Source: Actinostola sp. cb2023 (taxonomy: Eukaryota > Cnidaria > Anthozoa > Actiniaria > Actinostolidae). Taken from it: a stretch of 64,000 bases of DNA. Where the stretch lies: contig JAUJYZ010000255.1 in assembly GCA_033675265.1 (NCBI GenBank), positions 451,001 to 515,000 on the forward strand, in the 5' to 3' direction. Under the pieces are notes generated by a model. The model worked only from the letters and a program-made list of their open reading frames with translations. It ran no database searches and was not told the DNA's origin. Both the position numbers and the translations under genes were made by a program. Positions 40,905 to 51,203 of this stretch are shown piece after piece; within the stretch, counting starts at the first letter, position 1; every line of letters starts with the position of its first letter.

Positions 40905-42606
40905 GAGATCCTACTCCTCAGTGCAATATTGCTGGTAATATGATTGCAGCGTGTGTCCACCTCTGCAATAGTTGTGAGCATGCTTATTGAAGTACTATGA
41001 GATCCTACTCCTCAGTGCAATATTGCTGGTAATATGATTGCAGCGTGTGTCCACCTCTGCAATAGTTGTGAGCAAGCTTATTGAAGTACTATGAGATCCT
41101 ACTCCTCAGTGCAATATTGCTGGTAATATGATTGCAGCGTGTGTCCACCTCTGCAATAGTTGTGAGCATGCTTATTGAAGTACTATGAGATCCTACTCCT
41201 CAGTGCAATATTGCTGGTAATATGATTGCAGCGTGTGTCCACCTCTGCAATAGTTGTGAGCATGCTTATTGAAGTACTATGAGATCCTACTCCTCAGTGC
41301 AATATTGCAGGTAATATGATTGCAGCGTGTGTCCACCTCTGCAATAGTTGTGAGCATGCTTATTGAAGTACTATGAGATCCTACTCCTCAGTGCAATATT
41401 GCAGGTAATATGATTGCAGCGTGTGTCCACCTCTGCAATAGTTGTGAGCATGCTTATTGAAGTACTATGAGATCCTACTCCTCAGTGCAATATTGCTGGT
41501 AATATGATTGCAGCGTGTGTCCACCTCTGCAATAGTTGTGAGCATGCTTATTGAAGTACTATGAGATCCTACTCCTCAGTGCAATATTGCTGGTAATATA
41601 ATTGCAGCGTGTGTCCACCTCTGCAATAGTTGTGAGCATGCTTATTGAAGTACTATGAGATCCTACTCCTCAGTGCAATATTGCTGGTAATATGATTGCA
41701 GCGTGTCCACCTCTGCAATAGTTGTGAGCAAGCTTATTGAAGTACTATGAGATCCTACTCCTCAGTGCAATATTGCTGGTAATATGATTGCAGCGTGTGT
41801 CCACCTCTGCAATAGTTGTGAGCAAGCTTATTGAAGTACTATGAGATCCTACTCCTCAGTGCAATATTGCGGGTAATATGATTGCAGCGTGTGTCCACCT
41901 CTGCAATAGTTGTGAGCAAGCTTATTGAAGTACTATGAGATCCTACTCCTCAGTGCAATATTGCGGGTAATATGATTGCAGCGTGTGTCCACCTCTGCAA
42001 TAGTTGTGAGCAAGCTTATTGAAGTACTATGAGATCCTACTCCTCAGTGCAATATTGCTGGTAATATGATTGCAGCGTGTGTCCACCTCTGCAATAGTTG
42101 TGAGCATGCTTATTGAAGTACTATGAGATCCTACTCCTCAGTGCAATATTGCTAGTAATATGATTGCAGCGTGCGTCCACCTCTGCAATTGTTGTGAGCA
42201 AGCTTATTGAAGTACTATGAGATCCTACTCCTCAGTGCAATATTGCTGGTAATATGATTGCAGGGTGCGTCCACCTCTGCAATAGTTGTGAGCATGCTTA
42301 TTGAAGTACTATGAGATCCTACTCCTCAGTGCAATATTGCTGGTAATATGATTGCAGCGTGAGTCCACCTCTGCAATTGTTGTGAGCAAGCTTATTGAAT
42401 TACTATGAGATCCTTCTCCTCAGTGCAATATTGCTGGTAATATGATTGCAGCATGTGTCCACCTCTGCAATTATTGTGAGCGTGCTTGATGAAGTACTAT
42501 AAGATCTTACTGAAATATTATGCGAGATAAATTGCAGAAACTGTACCAATGCGCCTACAATTTTATGCATAATATTGCATCATGTCTGACGTAAATGCAT
42601 GCAACA

Positions 42607-42746
42607 GAGGCAATAGATGCCTAGATATCGGCAATAGACACATATAGATATCGGCAATATACACCTATAGATATTGGCAATATACACCTATAGATATTGG
42701 CAAGACGCCCATAGATATCGGCAATAGATACTGCAATAGGCACATA
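42607..42746 (+). repeat. Short GGCAATA-based tandem repeat
   Basis: About five copies of a unit near 23-27 bp containing AGATATCGGCAATA. GCAATA words are shared with the neighbouring satellite core. Confidence 0.7.
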
Positions 42747-43511
42747 TTAAGACAGACGTGTAGAACGAATAGACTTAGAGACTGATTCATATGCGTTTAA
42801 AAGGCCAGAAGCTCTGATGAACATTGTATGCAAGATTGTGGCATTAAGATCAGCATATATCCGCCATTGTAATTGCTACAAAATTGTTGATTTAGAATGT
42901 GATTCGGCATACTTCTGCAGTTTCGCAGAAACAATAATATTATTGCAGACGACTGCATTAATACTCACAAAATTGTTGGCAGTATTGCGCATAGTGTTGC
43001 ACAAACAGTATGTCCAGGAATTAAACGTTTTATTTATCTTCTTGTTGAAGACAGATCAACATATCAAATATGATTGACTTAACCGATAGACATAACACAC
43101 GTCTTTAAAACACTTGCACGATGACACGCTGTTCACACAAGAATATAGTACAGGCAGGAGGATGGTTTTCTCAACACTAAAAAAACACTATTTCTGAATG
43201 CTAGGATAACAATAACCATAAAATAACTTTTTGGCAGTGTTTGCTGTAAACTTGATTCACAAACACATGACTCAAGCCTGGTTTCATTATGGACGCAAGT
43301 CCTGTAAGAGGAGTGATTTCATTGAATATAATCATTCAAACGATAATTAAGCATTATTATGCCATATCTCTTTGAACTGCAAGTCAGTTTAAAGCTGAGA
43401 AATCTCTTATTCTGAAAAAGATGATGCCATCAACACAAAGGACGTTTTTCAAGAAAAACAAAGAAAGAAGATCAACATTGAAAACAAGGGTTTAGTCACA
43501 AGCCAAGCAGT
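42747..43511. other. No gene recognised
   Basis: An 86-codon frame at 42817-43077 has no motif. Otherwise AT-rich DNA. Confidence 0.45.
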
Positions 43512-43709
43512 AATTGACTGACTGACTGAGTGATTGACTGAGTGATTGACTGACTGACTGACTGATTAATTGACTGACTGATTGACTGATTGATTGACTG
43601 ATTGATTGACTGATAATGCGATTGATTGACTGAGTGAATGAGTGATTGATTGACTAATAATGTGATTGATTGACTGAGTGAATGAGTGATTGATTGACTG
43701 AGTGATTAA
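43512..43709 (+). repeat. (TGAY)n tetranucleotide microsatellite
   Basis: TGAC/TGAT/TGAG repeats over 200 bp with a few interruptions. Confidence 0.95.
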
Positions 43710-43792
43710 TTATATTAATCATATATAATGGCTATTGATTTCTCATTTATATTTTGTCTGCATATTAATTTTACAGCAGTTACCATTGAATG

Positions 43793-43866
43793 TAGCCTGC
43801 AAATACAGCCACTTTTTTGGGAGACCCCTGTGGCGAGCGCCAAAAAGTGGCTGTATTCGCAGGCTA
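43793..43866. mobile_element. Foldback element, TAGCCTGC ends
   Basis: The arms TAGCCTGCAAATACAGCCAC and GTGGCTGTATTCGCAGGCTA pair over about 27 bp around a 19-base loop. Weaker pairing extends to 43784-43875. Confidence 0.65.
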
Positions 43867-43909
43867 TATTGAGTGCACGCTTTCAGGCAAACTCCAGTCT
43901 AGACGACCA

Positions 43910-43965
43910 TCAATCAAACTGGACATGCCCATTTTGCCATGGACATGCCCATTTTGTTTGATTGA
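43910..43965. repeat. Small inverted repeat with internal duplication
   Basis: TCAATCAAAC and GTTTGATTGA flank two direct copies of GGACATGCCCATTTTG. It lies 44 bp from the foldback element on its left. Confidence 0.6.
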
Positions 43966-44116
43966 CGTCTGACTATTATTATTACTATTGTCCAACCATA
44001 TATATATATTTAAGATTGGTTGTAGCCATTGAAATGCTTATTTATTATTATTTATTTTCATTTTTTATATTAATCTTTATATTGTATTATATTATATTCG
44101 CACTGACTAATTGAAA

Positions 44117-44170
44117 GAATGAATGAATGAATGAATGAATGGATAAGTGGATGGATGAATGGATGGATAT
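44117..44170 (+). repeat. (GAAT)n/(GGAT)n microsatellite
   Basis: GAAT repeats grading into GGAT repeats. Confidence 0.9.
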
Positions 44171-44254
44171 TTTATAATCATTAATTGGAATTAAAAAATA
44201 AATAAATAGACTAATCTACTCATTAACCATCCTCTGAAAAAAGTCAGGATCTCA

Positions 44255-46294
44255 TAGGGGGAAAGGGGAGGGGAGGGGAGAGGAAGGGAGGTCTTAGGGG
44301 AAGGTCTTAGGGGGAGTGGGAGGAATCAGAGGTCCTAGGGGGGGAGGGGGAGGAAGCAGAGGTCTTAGGGGGAGCAGGACAGAGGTCCTAGGGGGAGGGA
44401 AAGGAAGCAGAGGTCTTAGGGGGAGCAGGGCAGAGGTCTTAGGGGGAGGGGGGAAGCAGAGGTCTTAGGGGGAGGGGGGAAGCAGAGGTCTTGGGAGGAG
44501 GGAGAGGAAGCAGAGGTCTTGGGGGAGAGGGAAGAAGCAGAGGTCTTAGGGGGAGGGGGAGGAAGCAGGTCTTAGGGGGAGGGAGAGGAAGCAGGTCTTA
44601 GGGGGAGGGGGAGGAAGCAGAGGTCTTAGGGGGAGGGAGAGGAAGCAGGTCTTAGGGGGAGGGAGAGGAAGCAGAGGTCTTAGGGGGAGGGAGAGGAAGC
44701 AGGTCTTAGGCGGATGGGGAGGAAGCAGGTCTTAAAGGGAGGGAGAGGAAGCAGGTCTTAGGGGGAGGGAGAGGAAGCAGAGGTCTTAGGGCGAGGGAGA
44801 GGAAGCAGGTCTTAGGGGGAGGGAGAGGAAGCAGAGGTCTTAGGGGGAGGGAGAGGAAGCAGGTCTTAGGGGGAGGGAGAGGAAGCAGGTCTTAGGGGGA
44901 GGGAGAGGAAGCAGAGGTCTTAGGGCGAGGGAGAGGAAGCAGGTCTTAGGGGGAGGGAGAGGAAGCAGAGGTCTTAGGGGGAGGGAGAGGAAGCAGGTCT
45001 TAGGGGGAGGGAGAGGAAGCAGGTCTTAGGGGGAGGGAGAGGAAGCAGGTCTTAGGGGGATGGAGAGGAAGCAGGTCTTAGGGGGAGGGAAAGGAAGCAG
45101 AGGTCATAGGGGGAGGGAGAGGAAGCAGGTCTTAGGGGGAGGGAGAGGAAGCAGGTCTTAGGGGGAGGGAAAGGAAGCAGGTCTTAGGGGGAGGGAGAGG
45201 AAGCAGGTCTTAGGGGGAGGGAAAGGAAGCAGAGGTCTTAGGGGGAGGGAGAGGAAGCAGAGGTCTTAGGGGGAGGGAGAGGAAGCAGGTCTTAGGGGGA
45301 GGGAGAGGAAGCAGGTCTTAGGGGGAGGGAGAGGAAGCAGGTCTTAGGGGGAGGGAGAGGAAGCAGGTCTTAGGGGGAGGGAGAGGAAGCAGGTCTTAGG
45401 GGGAGGGAGAGGAAGCAGGTCTTAGGGGGAGGGAAAGGAAGCAGAGGTCATAGGGGGAGGGAGAGGAAGCAGGTCTTAGGGGGAGGGGGAGGAAGCAGGT
45501 CTTAGGGGGAGGGAAAGGAAGCAGGTCTTAGGGGGAGGGAGAGGAAGCAGGTCTTAGGGGGAGGGAAAGGAAGCAGAGGTCTTAGGGGGAGGGAGAGGAA
45601 GCAGGTCTTAGGGGGAGGGAGAGGAAGCAGGTCTTAGGGGGAGGGAGAGGAAGCAGGTCTTAGGGGGAGGGAGAGGAAGCAGAGGTCTTAGGGGGAGGGA
45701 AAGGAAGCAGGTCTTAGGGGGAGGGAGAGGAAGCAGGTCTTAGGGGGAGGGAGAGGAAGCAGGTCTTAGGGGGAGGGAGAGGAAGCAGAGGTCTTAGGGG
45801 GAGGGAAAGGAAGCAGGTCTTAGGGGGAGAGAGAGGAAGCAGGTCTTAGGGGGAGGGAGAGGAAGCAGGTCTTAGGGGGAGGGAAAGGAAGCAGAGGTCT
45901 TAGGGGAGGGAGAGGAAGCAGGTCTTAGGGGGAGGGAAAGGAAGCAGGTCTTAGGGGGAGGGAGAGGAAGCAGGTCTTAGGGGGAGGGAAAGGAAGCAGG
46001 TCTTAGGGGGAGGGAGAGGAAGCAGGTCTTAGGGGGAGGGAAAGGAAGCAGAGGTCTTAGGGGGAGGGAGAGGAAGCAGGTCTTAGGAGGAGGGAGAGGA
46101 AGCAGGTCTTAGGGGGAGGGAGAGGAAGCAGGTCTTAGGGGGAGGGAGAGGAAGCAGAGGTCTTAGGGGGAGGGAAAGGAAGCAGGTCTTAGGGGGGAGA
46201 GAGAGGAAGCAGGTCTTAGGGGGAGGGAGAGGAAGCAGGTCTTAGGGGGAGGGAAAGGAAGCAGAGGTCTTAGGGGAGGGAGAGGAAGCAGGTC
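44255..46294 (+). repeat. Purine-rich 26/28-bp minisatellite, main block
   Basis: About 75 copies of a unit containing GGTCTTAGGGGGAGGGAGAG, in 26-bp and 28-bp (extra GA) forms. Nearly all purines on the plus strand, with G runs spaced so that quadruplex or triplex folding is conceivable. Antisense open frames here are compositional. Confidence 0.97.
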
Positions 46295-46562
46295 GGTAAA
46301 GGCTAGTTTCCATAACCCAAACCGCCCTTGATCGATAGCAGTCTGGGAACGAGTTTGCATAATGAGACGTCGGCCGTAGACGTAACGAAGTTTGGCGTTA
46401 CGTATTTTCAAGATGTCTACGTTTGTGAAATCAATCTTCTTTATATCGGTCGGTTCTCTGCTTGAATTATCTCTACATCACCTTTAAAATGTCATCCAAA
46501 TGTGTTTATGCTGTCTACATCTACTCAGCGAAGCTTTAACGACGAAAATTTCGAACTATCGA

Positions 46563-47165
46563 GGGCAGTTTGAGTTATGGAATCAAGTCTCTACGACAAG
46601 GAACGATTTAGTTTCCATAACTCAAACTGCCCTTGTTGATTCTTGGACAAGTCATGGAAACAACGCAAATGTAAGTAATCTTTTACTATGATAATGTATT
46701 TAATGAAAATCCATGCACTATTAAAGTCTTATAGTGGAAATTTTGGTTATGGTGAATACATTAAAAAAAAGCTTAGTACATTGCATTGCTTGTAAAAATG
46801 ATAATAGAGTTAACTGTACTGTCTCAAGACAAACACCCATCTGTTAAAGATCTATTAAAATTAAGCCTGTATTACTGTAAACAACAACATTTGACTTGAG
46901 CAACATCTTTCAGACTAATTATAATTCATGAGACAAACACAATGGAACCCCCTCCCCTCCTTGGGGGGGAAGGGGTGTTGTACTTTGGGGTAAAATGGGT
47001 AAGGATGACCATCGGAAAACATATATAGGGAGTATTTCCTCTGGGAATGGAACGTGGTTTGGAAATCTGATGCTAATATTACCATAAAATTTAGCAAACT
47101 TTAACTTTGAATTTCTCGAAGAATTACGTGGTGGATATTACTTTACATTTCTTTCATAACAATCA
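46563..47165. repeat. Left arm of a large inverted repeat
   Basis: Two segments (46563-46695 and 46905-47165) match, in reverse complement and in order, 49335-49467 and 49015-49330. The 46696-46904 interval has no partner on the right. Within it GGGCAGTTTGAGTTATGGAA (46563) and its reverse complement (46613-46632) form a perfect local palindrome; a related copy lies at 46306-46330. Confidence 0.85.
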
Positions 47166-48060
47166 CAACCTTAACATTTTTGATGAGGGGGGGGGAGAAG
47201 GGGAGTTTTGATCTGTTGGGGATGATGTTAGAAAATGGGCTGGAGAGAAAGGGGGAATAGAGATTAATTAGATGGAAGGCTCGGATATGGAGTGGAAGGT
47301 GAAAGAGAAACGAGAAAGATTAGGGTGATGTTCACCGGAGAGGGGCTATGGGGAATGGATGAGAGTGTGGATTAAAGGGAAGGGGAGAGAATGTAGGGAA
47401 GGAGGGCTGGGATGTGGGGGAGGGGGGGAATTTATATATGGATGAGGGTGGGAATTTAAGGTTGAGGGGCTGGGGGAGAGGAAGGGGGAAAGAGAGTAGA
47501 AGAGGAGGGATGGGAGGGGAGGGGAGTGTGAATTTAGAGTTTTTTTTGGAGAGGGAAAGTTAGAATGGTGGGCTGGGTTATGGAAGAACAGGAGAGATGA
47601 GGGGTGAAGGTAAGAAGGTAAGTTGAATGTGAGAGTTTGAACTGGAGGGGGTGAAAGGAGAGAAAGTGAAGTGGAGTGGAGGAATCTGCTGGGGATGTTA
47701 GAAAAGGGCTAGAGAGAATGGGGGAATGGAGATGGGAGGCTTGGATATGGAGTAGAAGGTGAAAGAGAGAGAGAAAGGGGGGGGGATAAGGGTGACATTC
47801 GTGGGGGAGGGCAGTGGGATATGGGAAATGGATGAGAGTGTAGGTTTATGGGAAGGGGAGAGAATGGGGATGGATGAGAGTGGAATTTTAAGGGTGAGGG
47901 GCTGGGGGAGAGGAAGGGAGAGAGGGTGTTATTGAGGAGGGCCAGAAAATCAGAAGAGAGATGTAAGTGGAAAAACCGGAGTGGCAAGTGGAGAAATGGA
48001 TGGTGAAAAAGAAGAGAAAGATGGAAGAAGTGGAATGTTTGAAGATGAACTAGTATGAAG
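47166..48060 (+). repeat. Purine-rich loop DNA with an approximately 490-bp tandem duplication
   Basis: G/A-rich text. The block starting TTGGGGATGATGTTAG near 47216 recurs near 47692. No coding potential. Confidence 0.7.
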
Positions 48061-48109
48061 TCTAAAGAAGGATGTTGGAAATAAAGAGAAGGGAGATGAG
48101 TGTAATGTA

Positions 48110-48526
48110 CTTCTTTCTCTCTTTTCTTCAATTCTATCATCCATTTCTCCATTTGTCACCTTATTTTTTATACTTACAATCCCCTTCTATCTTTCATCTA
48201 ATATCCTTCGTCCATTTCTCTATCTGTCACTTTAGCTATTCCACATACTTTCCACTTCCCTCTTGTCTTCATTTCAAACATCCATGCATCTCTCTACCTG
48301 TCACTCTATTTTTCCACTCACATTCCACTTCTTTCATTCTTCTCCTCTTTTCTATCATCCATATCTACACCTGTCACTCTAGTTCATCCACTTACTTTCC
48401 ATCTCTTTCTTCTTTCTCCGTCCTTTCTACCATCCATTTCTCTGCATCACACTCTTACATCTCCACATCCATTCCACCCATCTCTCCCTTTACCCCACAT
48501 TCTTTATGGGGGGGGGGGGGGGGGGG
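48110..48526 (+). repeat. Pyrimidine-rich approximately 70-bp tandem repeat ending in a G run
   Basis: CATCCATTTCTC(T)..CTGTCAC recurs near 48139, 48211, 48281, 48357 and 48432. A run of 19 G follows at 48508-48526. Strand composition flips from the purine block to its left. Confidence 0.75.
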
Positions 48527-48845
48527 ATTGTAGCTATTTTTTCCCTTATCTATTTCGTTCACAAATATATTCTATTCTTTCTCTGCCTTGAAAAAATGAA
48601 CTGGAAAATTTTATACCTGTGAAAAAATTAACTACATTAACATATTCATTGTATCGTATTGTAAGGTATATCAGGTATGTGTGGCCCGTTTGGTAGTTTG
48701 GGTAGGGTTTCCAGCCTGTTTTTTTCGCTTTCACCCAGTTTGATCCCTAAAAAAGTAAACCGGGGAAAAAAATTAAACCACAACATATATATATACAGTA
48801 TATATATATAGTATAACCAACATTATTGAAGAGCATGTAAAATGG

Positions 48846-48944
48846 TACCCTGGGTACCAGAGACCCTTATTTTTTATCTCTCAAGCCGTAGGTGTTCTTG
48901 TAGAGCTTAGGAGAGATACACAATGGTCTCTGGTACCCAGGGTA
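48846..48944. mobile_element. 99-bp MITE with CTGGGTACCAGAG ends
   Basis: TACCCTGGGTACCAGAGACC and its exact reverse complement form 20-bp inverted ends; the outermost TA may be the target site. Confidence 0.75.
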
Positions 48945-49014
48945 GTCAAAAGGCATTTATGATAATGAACATCAACATCAACATCTATGACTTTAATTCA
49001 CAAAGTTGGCCCAT

Positions 49015-49467
49015 AACGTGAATGTTAATATGTTAATGTTGTGAATGTTATGAAAGAAATGTCAAGTAATATATCCACCACGTATAACTTCAACAGTTAA
49101 TAATTCTTCGAGAAATTCAAATTTAAAGTTTGCTAAATTTTATGGTAATATTAGCATCAGATTTCCAAACCATGTTCCATTCCCAGGGGAAATACTCCCT
49201 ATATATATTTTCCGATGGTCATCCTTACCCATTTTACCCCAAAGTACAATCCCCCCCCCCCCCCCCCCTTCCCCCCCAAGGAGGGGAGGGGGGTTCCATT
49301 GTGTTTGTCTCATGAATTATAATTAGTCTGAAAGATCATAGTAAAGGATTACTTACATTTGCGTTGTTTTCCATGACTTGTCCAAGAAAGGAAGGGCAGT
49401 TTGGGTTATGGGAAACTAAATCGTTCCTTGGGAGTAGAGACTTGATTCCATAACTCAAAGACTGGAA
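49015..49467. repeat. Right arm of the large inverted repeat
   Basis: Reverse-complement partner of 46563-47165, lacking about 210 bp of it. Contains a C run at 49251-49268 where the left arm has a shorter G-rich tract. Confidence 0.85.
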
Positions 49468-49640
49468 GCGAGGTCTTAGGGGAGTAGGAGAGGAAGCAGG
49501 TCTTAGGGGATGTAGAGGAGAGGAAGACCGATATAAAGTCTTAGGACATCTTGGGACTTCGTTACGTCTACGGCCGACGGGCAAACTCGTCTTAGGGGGA
49601 GCTATCGAGAGGAAGCGGTTTGTCTTAGGGGGAGGGAGAG
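49468..49640 (+). repeat. Mosaic of array units and inverted-arm fragments
   Basis: Words of the minisatellite (GTCTTAGGGG, GAGAGGAAGC) alternate with short pieces that match, in correct order, the reverse complement of 46310-46445: ACCGATATAAAG, ACATCTTG, CTTCGTTACGTCTACGGCCG, GCAAACTCGT, GCTATCGA and GCGGTTTG. Confidence 0.8.
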
Positions 49641-50120
49641 GAAGCAGGTCTTAGGGGGGGAGAGGAAGCAGGTCTTAGGGGGAGAGAGAGGAAGCAGGTC
49701 TTAGAGAGGAAGCAGGTCTTAGGGGGAGGGAGAGGAAGCAGGTCTTAGGGGGAGGGAGAGGAAGCAGGTCTTAGGGGGGGAGGGAGCAGGAAGCAGAGGT
49801 CTTAGGGGGGGGGAGGGAGAGGAAGCAGGTCTTAGGGGGAGGGAGAGGAAGCAGCAGGTCTAGGGGGAGGGAGAGGAAGCAGAGGTCTTAGGGGGAGGGA
49901 GAGGAAGCAGAGGTCTTAGGGGGAGGGGGAGGAAGCAGGTCTTAGGGGGAGGGAGAGGAAGCAGAGGTCTTAGGGGGAGGGAGAGGAAGCAGAGGTCTTA
50001 GGTCTTAGGGGGGGAAGAGGAAGAGGTCTTAGGGGGAGTGAGAAGCTTAAAGAGGGTCTTAGGGGGAGGGGGAAGCAGAGGAAGGTGATAGGGGGAAGAG
50101 GGGAGGAAGCTAAAGCTTAT
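49641..50120 (+). repeat. Purine-rich minisatellite, second block
   Basis: Same 26/28-bp unit and same strand as 44255-46294, about 18 copies, degenerating on the right. Confidence 0.95.
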
Positions 50121-50430
50121 GGGGAACTTATCAACTAACCATGCCTGCATTTTATGATGGGGGGTTCGAAGGATTTGAGGGGTTTTACTAAAACTGATAA
50201 ATTATTATTATAAAATCGAACGGCCCCTTGAGACAAAATGAACTTTTTTGAATCATGCCGACTGCCCTGAAGACCCAAACAAACCTTGCATGGAATATTC
50301 TACAAGTATGAAGAATTCATATACCACAAACCTTACAAAGAGTAATACCAAAGATTTCATCTTGAAAACCTTGTTTTTCCTGTGTCTTTAATACAGTGTC
50401 TGTGTTTTGACTGTCCCGCCATGACAAGTC

Positions 50431-50688
50431 ATGGTCACCGAACAACAACAACAACAGGTCAAATATGCCTGCGATTCAGTTGCGTTGTTTCTTGCAAAGA
50501 CCGCCATACATGGAGAACAGGAGTACATTAAAGTTGTCATTGAAAATGCAGCCATTTGCTTCATGAAAGCGTCTTTTTCAGCTCAAATCAACGCAGCCAA
50601 GCAATTACCTATTGAGCCTGTGTTACTTTGGATCAGAGGTTATGCGTTTGTGGGTTTTAGGGAGGGGAGGGTGCCGATTTTTCTTTGA
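50431..50688 (+). CDS. Unrecognised 85-codon open frame
   Basis: ATG in the context gtcATGG, a five-Gln run, then non-repetitive codons with helix-like composition (VKYACDSVALFLAKTA, ENAAICFMKASFSAQ), ending at TGA. It lies 240 bp upstream of the TPRG1-like start. It could be a first exon, a small gene or chance; no family is recognised. Confidence 0.2.
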   Translation: MVTEQQQQQVKYACDSVALFLAKTAIHGEQEYIKVVIENAAICFMKASFSAQINAAKQLPIEPVLLWIRGYAFVGFREGRVPIFL

Positions 50689-50927
50689 TAGGGTCCAATC
50701 TTTTCAAAATGAATAAATCTAACAGAAAAGTATCGTAAAAATAACGCTTTTAAAAAGTTACAATTAAGATTTTTATCAATATAAACTGACAGAAGCTAGG
50801 TATCACTCCTGATACTGAATTAAGAAACAAATTTAGTTTCTTAATTTACTTACCCTCCCCTCCCATGATAAAGTTGTTTTGTATTATACAAGAGAGACAC
50901 TGGGATCGAATTCATTCGACTGGGAAA

Positions 50928-51203
50928 ATGGCGGAAGGCGTTGCAACTAATAAACTGGACGAGAATAACCCATCATTTCATCCTCAACGACCTCCAGAAT
51001 ACCCTGGATCGACGGACATGCATTCAGAGAGTCCAGCTGAGGCAGATACGATGAATTCAGATGAAGTACCAGGCGTTCAATTTCGTGATCAAATGCTGTA
51101 CAATCAACCACCACCAACCAGTCCAGTGTACAGTCCTGAAGACATGCAACAGATCACCGAGAAAATGAAACGAGAAGAAGCGAAGAAGTACTTTTCTCTA
51201 AGA
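50928..51203 (+). CDS. TPRG1-like exon 1 (coding part)
   Basis: Encodes residues 1-92, beginning MAEGVATNKLDENN and ending in a charged stretch, EKMKREEAKKYFSLR. The donor is AAGA|gtaagt in phase 0. Two PPxY-like or Pro-rich patches (RPPEY, NQPPPTSPVY) could bind WW or SH3 domains; that is inference only. Confidence 0.85.

Larger units (their letters stand above)
32530..42511 (+). repeat. 10-kb satellite array: 94-bp unit plus 124-bp hairpin variant
   Basis: Roughly 100 head-to-tail copies of a 94-bp unit beginning GAGATCCTACTCCTCAGTGC and containing the palindrome GCAATATTGC. Twelve units are 124 bp: before the next GAGATCC they carry a 30-bp inverted copy of the core that runs from TGCAATATTG to GATTGCAGCG. 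Linked variants (CAGGGTGCG, GCAAGGT-type changes, AAGCTT versus ATGCTT) mark unit subtypes and a higher-order repeat of about 3.56 kb. First and last units are the most diverged. No coding potential. Confidence 0.97.

Noticed and set aside
32530..42511. Regular repeats resembling a CRISPR array
   Set aside because: The whole 94-bp unit is repeated, with no unique spacers, in a eukaryotic context; it is satellite DNA.
46163..46411. 82-codon minus-strand frame with Leu/Pro repeats
   Set aside because: Mostly the antisense of the purine-rich minisatellite.
47709..48152. 147-codon minus-strand open frame rich in Pro, Ser, His and Phe
   Set aside because: Purine/pyrimidine-biased repeat; composition alone keeps it open.
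48072..48533. 153-codon plus-strand frame
   Set aside because: Pyrimidine-rich approximately 70-bp repeats; no protein signal.
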